Positions 1 through 9,605 are shown, counted from the stretch's first letter. The stretch is 64,000 nucleotides of DNA from Streptococcus sanguinis (GCA_013378335.1 CP040556.1:1798001-1862000); one strand, 5' to 3'. A program made the numbers and translations. Notes: a model not told the origin generated them from the sequence alone.

Positions 1-20
1 TTAATTTTCATTTCAAGCTC

Positions 21-698
21 CTATACTTCTACTCCCAAAATAGGGATTAACAACATAAGAATGGCAGGAAGTCCGTTATTTATCATGTGAACTGCGATAC
101 TGACTTCCAAGCGCCGAGTTCGATAAGCCAGCAAGGTCAAAATCACAGAGGCACCACCATAAATCACAAAAGACATGATATTGGTTGGGCCATGAAAAAG
201 CGCAAAGAGCAGTCCGCCTATGATATAGCCCCAGCTTTCATAGCCTTTAAAGATTTTTAGAGGGATGATACCACGGAAAATAATTTCTTCTGCGATAGGC
301 GCTAAAACACCAAGCATGATGGCCAACAACATCGCATTTCCCCTTCGGAACTCCTCCATCAAAGATGCCTGATTAGCCGTTGTCACTTCTCCATGTAGCC
401 AACGGAGTAATACCCTCCCAAGGACAGATGTGAGCAACATGCCTAAGAGACCTAGAGCAATTCGCTTCCCGTCTCCTTTTTGAAAGATTTTTCCAGACTG
501 GGATAAGATTCCAGTTTTCTTTGCTACCACGACAAAGACCAGCAAAACTAGAAAAATCATCGAAAGCCCAAGACCAATAGTCCATTGTTTGGGAAATTGA
601 TAAGTTATTGCTAGCTGCTGAAACAGCATAGGGAGCATATACAAGGCTAAGGCTAAAAAAGCGCAGCCAACCCAGATCAATCGTTTCCACCAAGTCAT
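21..698 (-). CDS. CPBP family intramembrane metalloprotease
   Basis: This 225-residue protein is mostly membrane helices. It carries the CPBP/CAAX-protease signature: a Glu-Glu pair with a following Arg (EEIIFRG, residues 137-143) and a later helix with FALFHG (His169). These residues coordinate metal and act in catalysis in the family. In streptococci such proteins act in prenyl-protein-like processing or bacteriocin self-immunity; the substrate here is unknown. Its start overlaps the stop of the upstream membrane protein gene by 4 bp, so it is the last gene of a four-gene operon headed by an XRE regulator. Self-immunity or envelope stress is an inference from that company. Confidence 0.85.
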   Translation of the reverse strand: MTWWKRLIWVGCAFLALALYMLPMLFQQLAITYQFPKQWTIGLGLSMIFLVLLVFVVVAKKTGILSQSGKIFQKGDGKRIALGLLGMLLTSVLGRVLLRWLHGEVTTANQASLMEEFRRGNAMLLAIMLGVLAPIAEEIIFRGIIPLKIFKGYESWGYIIGGLLFALFHGPTNIMSFVIYGGASVILTLLAYRTRRLEVSIAVHMINNGLPAILMLLIPILGVEV

Positions 699-1171
699 TC
701 TTCGTCCTCCAATTCCTGATCGAGCTTTGCCTGACCTTTGCCGTTTAGGTAAAGACTGATTTTGTCCATGTTCAGGCTTCCAAGCATAAACAGTACCATT
801 GCAAGAGCCAACTTGAGCAGATACAAAATGCTCAACATGCCAGCCAGATTTTCTCGCTGACCAAAGAAATCAATGCCAATAACAATGAGAACAAAGACAA
901 TGCCACCGCCAAAACGCTCTGCCCATTTTTCCTCTCTCACCATATCACCAACATCAATACCTAAGCTTACGCGACGAAGCAAGGCATATAGACCTACTAG
1001 GGTAAGCAGAATACCTTCTGGCAGATAGGCCAGCAAGCTCAGATGGAAGACATAGGCTTTGCAAAATACAGAGATAGCTAAGAAGAGGAACATTCCTAGC
1101 ACTAGTTCTCCCGCAACTTTACCGTCCAATTTCTCTGTTCGTTCATCTTTTATAACAGGTTGCTTCTTCAT
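695..1171 (-). CDS. Membrane protein, DUF6773-like, paralogue of the next gene
   Basis: About 158 residues from the chosen ATG, with a charged N-terminus containing KDERTEKLDGK and four predicted membrane helices. I chose this ATG (GAGAAAGAGA just upstream) because the DERT motif then lies near the N-terminus, as in the paralogue at 1216-1722; an ATG 39 bp upstream is also open. The two proteins share the DERT start, a YLPE turn after helix 2 and a GLDI(R/D) segment. No catalytic motif is visible. Function unknown. Similar tandem membrane genes often sit beside small XRE regulators in Firmicutes. The family name is from memory of the pattern, not from a search. Confidence 0.7.
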   Translation of the reverse strand: MKKQPVIKDERTEKLDGKVAGELVLGMFLFLAISVFCKAYVFHLSLLAYLPEGILLTLVGLYALLRRVSLGIDVGDMVREEKWAERFGGGIVFVLIVIGIDFFGQRENLAGMLSILYLLKLALAMVLFMLGSLNMDKISLYLNGKGQAKLDQELEDEE

Positions 1172-1215
1172 TCTCTTTCTCGCTTTCTTATTTATAAGTT
1201 GAAGATTCATTGATG

Positions 1216-1722
1216 CTAATTCTCATCATTTTCTAGTTCTTGATCTAATAGTGCCTGCCTCTTTTGATAAAAATGGTTGACTGCCTTATCAATCATACTG
1301 GAAAAGGCGGTTATCAAAGCTAAAATAAAAATAAATTGCAAAATTGGGTAATGTTGAAAAAATAGTCGAAGAGCTGAATTTCCACTCCACATCAGAACAG
1401 CCATAATTACAATCGCTAGGTTAGCTCCGTTAGCCAAACGACTTCTGAAACTCTTAAGCCCGATAGATGGCTTGTAGCGTCTGATATCAAGTCCCAATTG
1501 CCAGCTACGAATTCCAGCATACATTTCCATACCCAAAATAACTAGAATTTCTGGTAAGTAGCCTTCTACTGGCACATGCCAAATCATGATTTTGATAAAA
1601 ATAGAAATAACGAGCAAAATAATCGCAAAAAAAGCAACTTCATTTCCTAATTTTCGCTCAAGTTGTAGAGTCCGCTCGTCTGTATAGACTTTTTGTGGTT
1701 TGTCTTTCATTTTCTTTCTCAC
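1216..1722 (-). CDS. Membrane protein, DUF6773-like, paralogue of the previous gene
   Basis: Up to 168 residues; a GTG start with AGGAAG upstream, or an ATG 12 bp downstream. It has the same plan as the 695-1171 product: basic N-terminus with TDERTLQLERKLGNE, about four hydrophobic helices and an acidic tail. Both proteins end in a DQELE(D/N) stretch, strong evidence of duplication. It lies 7 bp from the regulator gene and directly before its paralogue, so the genes are probably co-transcribed and may form a heteromeric membrane complex. Function is not recognised. Confidence 0.7.
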   Translation of the reverse strand: MRKKMKDKPQKVYTDERTLQLERKLGNEVAFFAIILLVISIFIKIMIWHVPVEGYLPEILVILGMEMYAGIRSWQLGLDIRRYKPSIGLKSFRSRLANGANLAIVIMAVLMWSGNSALRLFFQHYPILQFIFILALITAFSSMIDKAVNHFYQKRQALLDQELENDEN

Positions 1723-1729
1723 TTTCTTC

Positions 1730-2110
1730 CTATTCTTCCCAAAACAACTGATCCAGAGTCTTATTGAGACATTTGCAAATCGCTAAGCATAAGCTGAGGC
1801 TGGGATTGTACTTACCTGCCTCAATCAAGCCAATGGTCTGGCGGGTCACTCCGATAGCATCTGCCAAGTCCCCTTGGGTCATATCATGCTCAGCTCGTGC
1901 CATTTTTAGTCTAAGATTTTTTGCCATGGCCATCGTCCTTATCGTCTTTCTTTGCCCGAATATAACATAGAAAGCACAAGCAAAAGTGATATCAGCAAAA
2001 CCAAAAATAAGCAACATTTGATTTTTCTGAATTATCCCTAGAATTATAAACACAACAGCTAATACTAGCCAAGCAAGAGGAATAAGCAGATGATTTATTT
2101 TCCTATTCAT
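1730..2110 (-). CDS. Membrane-anchored XRE-type transcriptional regulator
   Basis: This 126-residue protein has two hydrophobic helices at residues 8-48 and then a Cro/C1-type helix-turn-helix at about 62-126 ([20 protein letters not shown] then EAGKYNPSL). The HTH half resembles the short YgzD-like regulators that normally stand alone, so the membrane half is an unusual addition. It is the first gene of the operon leading to two paralogous membrane proteins and a CPBP protease and probably represses its own promoter. The start has a good ribosome site (AAAGGAGCGATAGC). Whether the membrane part senses an envelope signal is inference. Confidence 0.85.
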   Translation of the reverse strand: MNRKINHLLIPLAWLVLAVVFIILGIIQKNQMLLIFGFADITFACAFYVIFGQRKTIRTMAMAKNLRLKMARAEHDMTQGDLADAIGVTRQTIGLIEAGKYNPSLSLCLAICKCLNKTLDQLFWEE

Positions 2111-2139
2111 GCTATCGCTCCTTTCATCATTATAAGTCT

Positions 2140-2167
2140 ATTATACAATATATTTTAAATAATGCAA
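2140..2167 (-). promoter_or_regulatory. Promoter of the XRE-membrane operon with direct repeats
   Basis: On the minus strand a TTGCAT -35 and a perfect TATAAT -10 are separated by 16 bp, ending about 30 bp before the regulator start. On the plus strand CAATATAT occurs twice about 19 bp apart across the promoter, a plausible operator for the regulator. Confidence 0.6.
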
Positions 2168-2236
2168 TATATAATTTACATTTTATCTTTTATTTTTTAC
2201 ATTATTTCAGAAGTAATTTCCACAGATTTAAACATC

Positions 2237-2265
2237 AAAAAGAGAAGACCAGTTTGATCTTCTCC
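2237..2265 (-). terminator. Intrinsic terminator after the 2.4-8 kb genes
   Basis: On the minus strand GAGAAGA and TCTTCTC pair around a short loop and are followed by TTTTT. It separates the transaldolase relic from the XRE operon. Confidence 0.75.
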
Positions 2266-2382
2266 AAATCTTATCCGCAACCTAGATCTGTTGACAAAGA
2301 GTCAAAGTCTTCTAAGTCGCTATGGCCTGCTTAAAATATAGTCAGAGGCAGAGACTTCTATTTCCCATACCTACCCTAAAAC

Positions 2383-2661
2383 TTATTGTTTAAACGCTTC
2401 CCAATCCTTCATAAATTGGGCTATTCCATCGGTAGTCAGTGGATGCTGCGTCATTTTTTCAAATAAATTATCCGGAATGGTCGCAATGTGAACACCAAGT
2501 TTTGCAACAGCTTCAACATGTGCTGAATTACGAATACTAGCTGCAATGATTTCAGCTTTAAAATCATAAATATCAATAATCGTGCGCAAATCTGCAAGAA
2601 GTCGTAAATTGTTTAAATTGTCCAGTTCCTGATGGACAACTGTATGATTCACCACTAGCAA
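2383..2661 (-). pseudogene. C-terminal remnant of a transaldolase/fructose-6-phosphate aldolase
   Basis: About 70 residues match the last third of small transaldolases of the TalC/F6P aldolase type: a helix ending [10 protein letters not shown], the strand [15 protein letters not shown]-like HIATIP, and a C-terminal KHPLT-like [17 protein letters not shown]. The N-terminal two thirds, including the Schiff-base lysine, are absent. Upstream codons do not resemble the family and hit a stop within about 20 codons. No convincing start or ribosome site is present. I read it as a decayed gene, not a functional enzyme. Confidence 0.75.
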
Positions 2662-2712
2662 AAAAGCCGCCCAGTCGTATAGGCAGCTATTCTTTGATAG
2701 AAACTACTATGA

Positions 2713-3255
2713 TTAATCTTTTTTGAGGCTTCCTGCGCGGGTGCGGGTGCGAGCGTAAGCAGTCAGCAAGACAGTTCCGATGACAGCTACTGTCGCAGAA
2801 TTCACCAGAATTGCTACAATACTTTGAGCAATAACCTTATTGACCGGCTCACCAGACACAATCACGTCACCAATCGGGCCTATTAGCCAAGCGATTGCAT
2901 TGGCTCCAATCTGAATCAAGTTAAAGCGGATAATGTCCTTGACTTCAAATTTTCCTTCTTCCACTTGGAAGAATTTTCTAAAGAAGCCAACTAATAGACC
3001 GAAGACTCCGCTGCCAGCAATCCAGAACCACCAGAGTCCGCCACCGCTCATAGCGTCTTTAATGGCGTGGCCAATGAAGCCCATAAGGAAACCGACGATT
3101 GGTCCAAAGATGACGCTAAAAAGAGCTTGCAGAGGGTATTGGAGCTGGATGCTGGTATTGGGTACAGGCGTTGGAATATTGATCATTCCGAGGACTACGA
3201 ATAGGGCTGCTCCAATTCCTGTTGCGACTACGTTTCTGATTGTATTATTTTTCAT
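2713..3255 (-). CDS. ECF transporter S component, UPF0397-like
   Basis: This 180-residue integral membrane protein has about five helices. Its N-terminus ([20 protein letters not shown], then [12 protein letters not shown]) is characteristic of the UPF0397 family of substrate-binding subunits of energy-coupling-factor transporters. No ATPase or T subunit lies nearby, so it presumably uses the shared EcfAA'T module. It starts 12 bp after the SAM hydrolase gene, and a second ECF-like S component lies on the other side of that gene. Co-expression suggests a ligand linked to S-adenosylmethionine or adenosine metabolism; that is inference. Confidence 0.85.
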   Translation of the reverse strand: MKNNTIRNVVATGIGAALFVVLGMINIPTPVPNTSIQLQYPLQALFSVIFGPIVGFLMGFIGHAIKDAMSGGGLWWFWIAGSGVFGLLVGFFRKFFQVEEGKFEVKDIIRFNLIQIGANAIAWLIGPIGDVIVSGEPVNKVIAQSIVAILVNSATVAVIGTVLLTAYARTRTRAGSLKKD

Positions 3256-3266
3256 GTTCTTCTTCC

Positions 3267-4112
3267 TTAATTTTCAATTCTCTTGATTTCAATATGCCAT
3301 TGGGCACCGACACCAACATTGTAGGCCTTAGCAAAGGAACCTTGGTTAATCGCTAAGCCGACCCGATAGAGGGAGTTGATATAGAGGATAGGCTGACCGA
3401 TGCGGACATCCGCAAAGGACTTGCCATAGGTTACTTGGTTTTGATAAACCAGCATGTCATTGTTGTAGATGGTAACCTCGAAGCGGTCGCCAAATTCTGG
3501 TTTTAAGGTGCAGAATTCTTCGCGGGTGATAGAGGTCCAAAGAGAGCCGAAGCGGACATCCAGAATATCAATAGCTCCGCTGACATAATTATCCGCAATC
3601 GTAGTTTCGACTACCTGAATTTCGACAATGTCTTCAACTTTAAGCTCTGGTCCAACCTCTTCAAAGCTGATGTGACCGCTGGCTAGCTTAGCACCCGTAT
3701 AGGCATAGACATCACGACCATGGAAAGTATAGGAATGTTCAGTATTCTTACGACGGTTTTCCACTTCAGAAATTTCCCGAATGGCCTCAATGCCGACATG
3801 CTTCTTGATGAAAGACAGGGTGCCGTTATCAGGCGTAACGATGTACTGACCTTTTTTAGTCTTGGCTACCACACTCTTACGCTTGGAGCCCACACCCGGA
3901 TCCACTACTGACACAAAGGTCGTTCCTGCCGGCCAGTAATTAACTGTCTGAAAGAGACGATAGCTTCCCTCAAAGATATTGTAAGGGGTGATATCGTGAG
4001 TCAGATGGTGAATTTTCAGAGTGGGAGACTCTTCTAGCGCCACTCCGATCATGGCTGACACAGCTCCATCTACCAGACCAAAGTCCGACTGGAGTACGAG
4101 TAAATTGTTCAT
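3267..4112 (-). CDS. S-adenosyl-L-methionine hydrolase (SAM hydroxide adenosyltransferase, DUF62)
   Basis: A 281-residue cytoplasmic protein of the DUF62/fluorinase-like superfamily. Family features are LQSDFG at residues 7-12, the VVDPGVG loop, TPDNGTLS and [16 protein letters not shown]. Members split SAM into adenosine and methionine with water; chlorinase and fluorinase are relatives. The length is normal for the family. It lies between two ECF-type S components on the same strand with short gaps, an arrangement implying a salvage or uptake unit. The start has an upstream GGAGAAAAT ribosome site. Confidence 0.85.
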   Translation of the reverse strand: MNNLLVLQSDFGLVDGAVSAMIGVALEESPTLKIHHLTHDITPYNIFEGSYRLFQTVNYWPAGTTFVSVVDPGVGSKRKSVVAKTKKGQYIVTPDNGTLSFIKKHVGIEAIREISEVENRRKNTEHSYTFHGRDVYAYTGAKLASGHISFEEVGPELKVEDIVEIQVVETTIADNYVSGAIDILDVRFGSLWTSITREEFCTLKPEFGDRFEVTIYNNDMLVYQNQVTYGKSFADVRIGQPILYINSLYRVGLAINQGSFAKAYNVGVGAQWHIEIKRIEN

Positions 4113-4143
4113 ATTTTCTCCTTACTTATATTTACAATGATAG

Positions 4144-4737
4144 TTAGACTGAAGCTGACTTGGAATGTCTAACTTTAAGGATTTTTCTTCCTAATAGGGC
4201 GCCTAGTAAAGCCCCCAGTAAAATGCTGGCTACAAACCAGAGGACTAAGCTGGGTTCCGGCTTAAGCATGACTTGCTCGATGTAAGCCTGAGTCTTTCCT
4301 CTGGCAAGAAGACTAGCTTCATACTGCTTGGGCGCCAGCCACATTAGGAAAATAGGCCCCGCTGTGCTAAAGCTGAAAACCATAAAAGACAGCAAGCTTC
4401 TAACAGTCTTTTGATAGCCGCCTGACCGAGCTATAAGATCCGCTAAAACACCGCAAATCAAACCTGGTAGAAAGGCTCCAAAGCCATGTCGACTAAGCAG
4501 AAAGAAGAGACCTAGCAGACAGCCTAAGCCGCTGATTAGACCGAAGGTCTTTATTTTCTCAGTATAGAAGATAAACAGAACTCCACCAAAGAAAGCTGTA
4601 AAAGCTGGAGCGTAAAACATATTGCCTGAGCGGTCAAATAGAAGCCCAACCAAGACGCCTAAGATCATGGCTAGGAAATAAAAGAGGTAAAAGAAGCCAG
4701 CCTGCTTCAGTTTGTCTTTTCTTATAGAGTATAGCAT
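4144..4737 (-). CDS. Putative ECF-type S component, MptD/Trep_Strep family
   Basis: About 197 residues with five to six hydrophobic helices and almost no soluble domain. It resembles the Trep_Strep/MptD family of putative ECF S components: an early LFYFLAMILGVLVG helix, a glycine-rich middle and a basic C-terminus. I set the start at the ATG preceded by GGAAAGGAAG; an upstream ATG would overlap the dipeptidase gene. Together with 2713-3255 and the SAM hydrolase it forms a compact three-gene unit. Substrate unknown. Confidence 0.65.
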   Translation of the reverse strand: MLYSIRKDKLKQAGFFYLFYFLAMILGVLVGLLFDRSGNMFYAPAFTAFFGGVLFIFYTEKIKTFGLISGLGCLLGLFFLLSRHGFGAFLPGLICGVLADLIARSGGYQKTVRSLLSFMVFSFSTAGPIFLMWLAPKQYEASLLARGKTQAYIEQVMLKPEPSLVLWFVASILLGALLGALLGRKILKVRHSKSASV

Positions 4738-4753
4738 AAGACTTCCTTTCCCG

Positions 4754-6136
4754 CTAGTCAGCTTTACTGTAACTGCCAATCAACTCCTGAATGAGCTCAA
4801 TATGCGTATAATAATCAGCAATTTTCACATTCTCATCTCCGCCATGGTCTCGGCTGTTGGCATTTCCAAGTCCGAAAGCCGCCATAGGAACCTCCAAGGC
4901 TTCATAGACCGTGTGCATCGGACCAGTTCCAGCTGAGGTCGGCAGAACAGAGATGCCCTCTTGGTAGTAATCTTTAGCCAGCTCAATAAGATTGAGAATG
5001 GAAGGCGCACTCATGTCGCTGCGATAACTCATCTCTCCTAAGGTATAGGTCAGCTCAACCGCTGGATAGCCATTTTTATCTAGTTGCTGACGAATCTTGT
5101 CCAAAACATCTTGTGGCTCCAGACCTGGCACCAGACGAACCTCCATCTTAGCCTGGGCATCTGAAGGTAAAATGGTTTTAACCCCTTGGCCTTGATAGCC
5201 TGATCCGAAGCCTTCAATATTCAGCGAAGGTTCAAAGTAAAAGCGACGGAGAAATTCCTTACGTTCGTCCAGCAAAACCGGTAATTTTAAGCCATAGACC
5301 TGACTCAGTTCTGCAGGAGTCCGCAGGGCATATTCCTCAATCAAGGCTAGTTCCCGCTCATTAGGCTCTTGAACTTGCTCATAGATTCCTTCAACTAAGA
5401 TGCGGCCGTCTGGACTGCGCAAGCTAGATAGAGCATTGAGCAAATACCAAGAAGCTGAATTGATAACGCCACCGAAGCTGGAATGAATATCTACATCTGC
5501 ACTTTTGACTGTCATATCAAAGGTAACAATCCCCTTGTTACCGCCCGAGATTTCTAGCTGCCCTAGATTGTTGCGGCTGCCTTGCTCCCAGACCAGCAAA
5601 TCTGCTCCTCGCAGGCGTTTGCGATGCTTGGCCAGATATTTATCTAAGTCTGTCGAAGCGGACTCTTCTGCCCCTTCCATCATAAAGATGATATTGACTG
5701 GCAAATCACCGTGCTCTCGAATATACTTGCGAACGGCTGTCAGACGAGCGGTAATGTGTCCCTTGTCATCATCCACTCCTCGCCCATACATAACTCCGTA
5801 ATGAACTGACAATGTAAAAGGATTATTGGTCCAGGGCTGATCATCATCTGCTGGCACTGTATCGTAGTGGTTGTAGAAAATAATGGTCTTAGCAGCAGGA
5901 TTTGAAGAAAGAAACTCCGCCAAAATAAAGGGAGCAGTATAGCTGTCGTCAATCATGACCTTGGCTCCAGCAGCTGTAAAAATCTCTCCCAAATAGTTGG
6001 CTACTTCCTGCAGGCCAACCTGCTGGGCAAAGATTGATTTTTTAGAGATCAAGGTCCGCAGCACTTCAAAATAGTGCTGGGCTACCTCGTCGTTTTCAAA
6101 TTTCTTGATTTGTTCAGTCTCAGTTGAGAAAGGCAT
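4754..6136 (-). CDS. M20 family dipeptidase/deacylase
   Basis: A 460-residue zinc hydrolase of the M20 ArgE/DapE/carnosinase type. Visible metal and catalytic motifs are NHYDTVPADDD, GRGVDDDKGH, the general-base pair in MEGAEESAS, and a late DHGGDEN. A lid/dimerisation domain lies between about residues 190 and 330. Such enzymes cleave dipeptides or N-acyl amino acids in the cytoplasm. It lies 117 bp downstream of an amino-acid binding lipoprotein gene, fitting peptide or amino-acid uptake. The pneumococcal homologue sits beside methionine ABC transport genes; no permease is present here. Confidence 0.88.
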   Translation of the reverse strand: MPFSTETEQIKKFENDEVAQHYFEVLRTLISKKSIFAQQVGLQEVANYLGEIFTAAGAKVMIDDSYTAPFILAEFLSSNPAAKTIIFYNHYDTVPADDDQPWTNNPFTLSVHYGVMYGRGVDDDKGHITARLTAVRKYIREHGDLPVNIIFMMEGAEESASTDLDKYLAKHRKRLRGADLLVWEQGSRNNLGQLEISGGNKGIVTFDMTVKSADVDIHSSFGGVINSASWYLLNALSSLRSPDGRILVEGIYEQVQEPNERELALIEEYALRTPAELSQVYGLKLPVLLDERKEFLRRFYFEPSLNIEGFGSGYQGQGVKTILPSDAQAKMEVRLVPGLEPQDVLDKIRQQLDKNGYPAVELTYTLGEMSYRSDMSAPSILNLIELAKDYYQEGISVLPTSAGTGPMHTVYEALEVPMAAFGLGNANSRDHGGDENVKIADYYTHIELIQELIGSYSKAD

Positions 6137-6252
6137 GCGTTACTCCTATTAACAGCAGATAAAGGGCTGGGGAAATAAGCTTCCCCGCCCTTATCGTATT
6201 TCTTGTATCAAAGTCTAGTCGGCCAAATGCAGACCGAACTTGATGGGATTTC

Positions 6253-7080
6253 TTACTTGATGTCTTTTGCATCTGGCAGGTAAGAGCCGCCAAAGAATTC
6301 TTGTGATAGTTTTTCAAGCGTACCATCCTCATAGAGTTCTTTGATTCGCTTGTTGACAAATTTTTGCAAGTCTTCCTGACCGCTTGCAATAATCGGATAA
6401 ACATAAGGCTGCTGGTCGCTTGGAAGTTCAATCACTTCCAGATTATCCAAGCCTTGATCTTTGATAATAGAGTCTACAGTTATGCGCTCAAAAATCTTAT
6501 AGTCCGTACGGCCGTCATTCAGATTGGCCAAGATTTGCTGAATGGTTCCATCCGTATAATTGATTTTTGTCGGATTATCGCTATGTTCCTTGTTGTAGTC
6601 CTCTAGCTGCTGAGCTGTTGAAGTCCCCTGAACAACCTCAGTAGACTTGCCGCCAATGTCATCCAGCGATTTGATTCCCTCACCCTTACGGACAACTAAA
6701 ACTGTTGGATTTTTCGCATAGGGACTAGCATAGAGATATTTGTCAGCCCGTTCTTCAGAATAGCTGATATTATTAGCACCGATCTGGTAGCGGTCGCTGT
6801 CCAGACCTGAGAAAATAGATGCCCACTTGGTCTTATTGAAATTGACTTCATACTTGTCTGAGTCCTTAAAGATAGCACGAAGGACTTCGATCTCATAGCC
6901 AGTCAGATTGCCGTCTTTATCCTCGTATGAAAATGGTTTGGTCGTTCCCACTGTTCCGACTTCTACCTTTGTTTTCTCTGTTTTCTTCTCACTTGATGAT
7001 GAGCAAGCCACCAAAGCACCAAGGGCCAAGACACTGACGGCTGCCAGAGAGAAGTATTTCAAGGTTTTCTTCAGGTTCAT
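6253..7080 (-). CDS. Amino-acid ABC transporter substrate-binding lipoprotein
   Basis: About 275 residues. The chosen start ([10 protein letters not shown]) has GGAGGAATT upstream and gives a typical lipoprotein signal ending LGALVAC at the lipobox Cys. The mature part is an SBP family 3 domain: a first lobe opening [20 protein letters not shown], a hinge, and a second lobe with [15 protein letters not shown]. Residues like these bind polar amino acids or cystine. No permease or ATPase gene is adjacent, so it works with a transporter encoded elsewhere or as an orphan receptor. The M20 dipeptidase gene follows. Confidence 0.88.
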   Translation of the reverse strand: MNLKKTLKYFSLAAVSVLALGALVACSSSSEKKTEKTKVEVGTVGTTKPFSYEDKDGNLTGYEIEVLRAIFKDSDKYEVNFNKTKWASIFSGLDSDRYQIGANNISYSEERADKYLYASPYAKNPTVLVVRKGEGIKSLDDIGGKSTEVVQGTSTAQQLEDYNKEHSDNPTKINYTDGTIQQILANLNDGRTDYKIFERITVDSIIKDQGLDNLEVIELPSDQQPYVYPIIASGQEDLQKFVNKRIKELYEDGTLEKLSQEFFGGSYLPDAKDIK

Positions 7081-7198
7081 ATTTCGAATTCCTCCTAAAA
7101 AGTCTTTCTTTATCATATCAAATAAGAAGAAGCTTGACCATTATATATTTTTTATGGAGGTGATAGCTTTTCTTTATCAGCTCTGAGGCAGTCATTTA

Positions 7199-8341
7199 CT
7201 AGACTTTCTGCCTGTAGTGCTGCAGGAGAAAGAGGGCACTTTCGACATAGTAAGGAACGGAAATTTTGAAGGCTTCGTCGTCAATAACCATGCTGTCATG
7301 ATGGAGATCAGGAGCATTTTCCGCACCATTTGAGCCGATAAAGGCAAAGACGCCTGGAAGCTTCTCCTGATAAAAGGCAAAATCTTCTCCAGCCGAGGAT
7401 GGGCTGGCAGGCAGGACCTCTGCCAGATTCTGTGAGTGCTCATAAAGCAGCTCAGCCAATTCGGGGTCATTATAGGTCACTGGCGGAGTATGGTCCCAAG
7501 AAATCCTGACCTGAGCTCCAAAATTCTCAGCTGTATTCTCTACAATTCGGATAAAGTCTTCCTTGAGACGCTGCTGCAAGGTCGGATTGAAGCTGCGAAT
7601 CGTTCCTTCAAAAAAGCCCGACTGCGGCAGTACATTCCAAGTTGCCCCCGCTTCTATATGAGTTACAGACAAGACAGCCGCTTCAAAAGGAGACACTGTG
7701 CGGGCCACTAGAGCCTGCAGGTTTTGAATCATACTGGTTAAGGTCAATACTGTATCAACACCCAAATCTGGTCTAGCCGCATGGCTGCTGACTCCTTCTA
7801 CCTCCACCTTGAACTTCTCAACTCCAGCCATCATGGCTCCCGCTTTAAGTGCCAGCTGTCCCGGCTTAAGCTGAGGCATATTGTGAAAGCCGATAATAGC
7901 AGACACATCGTCCAATAGGCCAGTAGCAAGAACCTGGCTGGCTCCCTGAGAAGTTTCCTCAGCCGGCTGGAAGATCAGACGAACTGTCCCTCTCAAATCA
8001 CTTTCCATAGCCTTGAGCAGCTCCGCTGCCCCCAAAAGGCTGGTCTGATGAAAATCATGGCCGCAAGCGTGCATGACGCCTGATTTCTGACTGGCATAGG
8101 GCAGACCTGTCCGCTCCAAAATGGGCAGAGCATCGATATCTGCTCTCAGGGCAATAACCGGCCTGCCAGAGCCAATCTCGGCAACTAGGCCAGTTTTCAG
8201 ACCGGTTTCTAAAATCCTAATCTCCAAATCTTCTAAATAGCCTTTTAGAAAAGCTGTCGTTTCAAATTCCTGCCCAGACAGCTCTGGATGCTGATGAAGA
8301 TAATGTCGCGTTCGCATTAGTTTATCATAAAATTTTTTCAT
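7199..8341 (-). CDS. M20D amidohydrolase (N-acyl amino acid/hippurate hydrolase type)
   Basis: About 380 residues from the ATG preceded by AAAGGAGTCTGCC; longer readings have no support. Metal and catalytic motifs are RADIDALP, HACGHDFHQTSLL, FQPAEETSQG, IGFHNMP and a late SSAGEDFAFY. This is the amidohydrolase subgroup that removes acyl groups from amino acids, including N-acetyl-diaminopimelate deacetylases and hippurate hydrolases. Which substrate applies cannot be told from sequence. It is transcribed in the same direction as the binding-protein and dipeptidase genes, 118 bp upstream of the former. Confidence 0.87.
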   Translation of the reverse strand: MKKFYDKLMRTRHYLHQHPELSGQEFETTAFLKGYLEDLEIRILETGLKTGLVAEIGSGRPVIALRADIDALPILERTGLPYASQKSGVMHACGHDFHQTSLLGAAELLKAMESDLRGTVRLIFQPAEETSQGASQVLATGLLDDVSAIIGFHNMPQLKPGQLALKAGAMMAGVEKFKVEVEGVSSHAARPDLGVDTVLTLTSMIQNLQALVARTVSPFEAAVLSVTHIEAGATWNVLPQSGFFEGTIRSFNPTLQQRLKEDFIRIVENTAENFGAQVRISWDHTPPVTYNDPELAELLYEHSQNLAEVLPASPSSAGEDFAFYQEKLPGVFAFIGSNGAENAPDLHHDSMVIDDEAFKISVPYYVESALFLLQHYRQKV

Positions 8342-8453
8342 GGCAGACTCCTTTACTCGAATACACCTATCTACCATCCAGTATAGCACAAAGCTGAACG
8401 CGGAAACAAAAATAGAGAGCCAATCATCAATCATTAGCTCTCCAATTTTAGAA

Positions 8454-8597
8454 TTATGATATATCACCTTCAAAAGAGATGACAATAGATTCATAAGAAA
8501 AATCATGCTCCAAGACCCACTTGCCATCTGTCTTTACAAATTTCAACTGATAATCTCGTTCTGGGGTTTGGAGCAAAGCACAGGCCGTCAAGCTCAT
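8454..8597 (-). pseudogene. Short relic of a secreted/lipoprotein gene
   Basis: A 47-codon reading frame encodes a piece ending LEHDFSYESIVISFEGDIS, preceded by RDYQLKFVKTDGKWVL. The pattern (strand, then KTDGKWVLEHD) resembles the C-terminal NTF2-like half of small streptococcal lipoproteins. There is no ribosome site, an in-frame stop lies directly upstream, and the N-terminus is missing. I read it as the 3' end of a lost gene. Family assignment is weak. Confidence 0.4.
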
Positions 8598-8682
8598 CTC
8601 TTTAATAAGTTAATACTATGACTTTTGTACTTTACCATACTTAGCTGCACTGGTAAATACAGTTTGATATTTCTCATTACAG

Positions 8683-8708
8683 AAAAACCTGTAGCTCCAA
8701 CTACAGGT
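8683..8708 (-). terminator. Intrinsic terminator of yebC
   Basis: On the minus strand ACCTGTAG and CTACAGGT form a perfect 8 bp stem with a short loop, followed by TTTTTCT. It starts 10 bp after the yebC stop. Confidence 0.85.
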
Positions 8709-8717
8709 CAAGTTTCT

Positions 8718-9434
8718 TTAGAATCCATCTACATTCGTATAGATTTTTTGGACATCTTCGTCATCTTCTAAAACGCTATATAGTTTTTCAAAGGTTTCGA
8801 GGTCTTCACCGGTCAACTCTACTTCAGACTGAGGAATCATTTCAAGCTCAGTTACTTGGAATTCCTGAATACCAGATTCACGCAGAGCCACGATGGCCTT
8901 GTGAAGGTCGGTTGGCGCTGTATAGACAGTGATGCTTCCTTCTTCTGCTTCAACATCATCAACATCCACATCCGCTTCCAGCAGCTGCTCAAAGACGCTG
9001 TCAGCGTCGTCACCCGCAAAGACAATCACGCCTTTATTATCAAACAAATAGGCAACTGAGCCACTAGCTCCCATATTACCGCCATTTTTACCAAAAGCAG
9101 CACGGACATTGGCTGCAGTCCGATTGACATTTGAAGTCAGTGTATCGACAATCAGCATAGAACCGCTTGGCCCAAATCCTTCATAGCGGCCTTCAGTAAA
9201 GGTTTCGTCAGTGTTTCCTTTTGCCTTATCAATGGCCTTGTCAATGACATGCTTCGGCACTTGAGCCTGCTTAGCTCGGTCGATAACGAATTTCAAAGCT
9301 GTGTTAGACTCTGGATCTGGATCACCCTTTTTAGCAGCTACATAGATTTCCACACCAAACTTAGCATATACTTTTGAGTTCGCGCCATCTTTGGCCGTTT
9401 TCTTTGCCACAATATTGGCCCATTTACGTCCCAT
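8718..9434 (-). CDS. YebC/PmpR-family protein (YeeN subtype)
   Basis: A 238-residue protein opening [20 protein letters not shown], the YeeN-type variant of the YebC/TACO1 N-terminus. The family core [19 protein letters not shown] and an acidic second domain ([16 protein letters not shown]) are present. YebC proteins have been described as DNA-binding regulators and, more recently, as factors that help ribosomes through difficult motifs. Length is normal. It is a single-gene unit with its own terminator. Ribosome site AAGGAGAATCTCC. Confidence 0.9.
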   Translation of the reverse strand: MGRKWANIVAKKTAKDGANSKVYAKFGVEIYVAAKKGDPDPESNTALKFVIDRAKQAQVPKHVIDKAIDKAKGNTDETFTEGRYEGFGPSGSMLIVDTLTSNVNRTAANVRAAFGKNGGNMGASGSVAYLFDNKGVIVFAGDDADSVFEQLLEADVDVDDVEAEEGSITVYTAPTDLHKAIVALRESGIQEFQVTELEMIPQSEVELTGEDLETFEKLYSVLEDDEDVQKIYTNVDGF

Positions 9435-9605
9435 TGGAGATTCTCCTTTTGATAAATTACATTTTTAATCTTTCTTATTATAACACAGGGAATCAGAAAA
9501 ATCACTAAGAAAAAATGATAGCTTCTAGAAGATTCTGGTTGTATTCTTCAACTTCTGCTGGGCTGAAATCGAGACAAAATTGATTTCAGTTTTCAATTCC
9601 ATAAA

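Noticed and set aside
1..12. Possible start of another minus-strand gene (ATG at 10-12)
   Set aside because: Only four codons are in the window and the ribosome site is weak.
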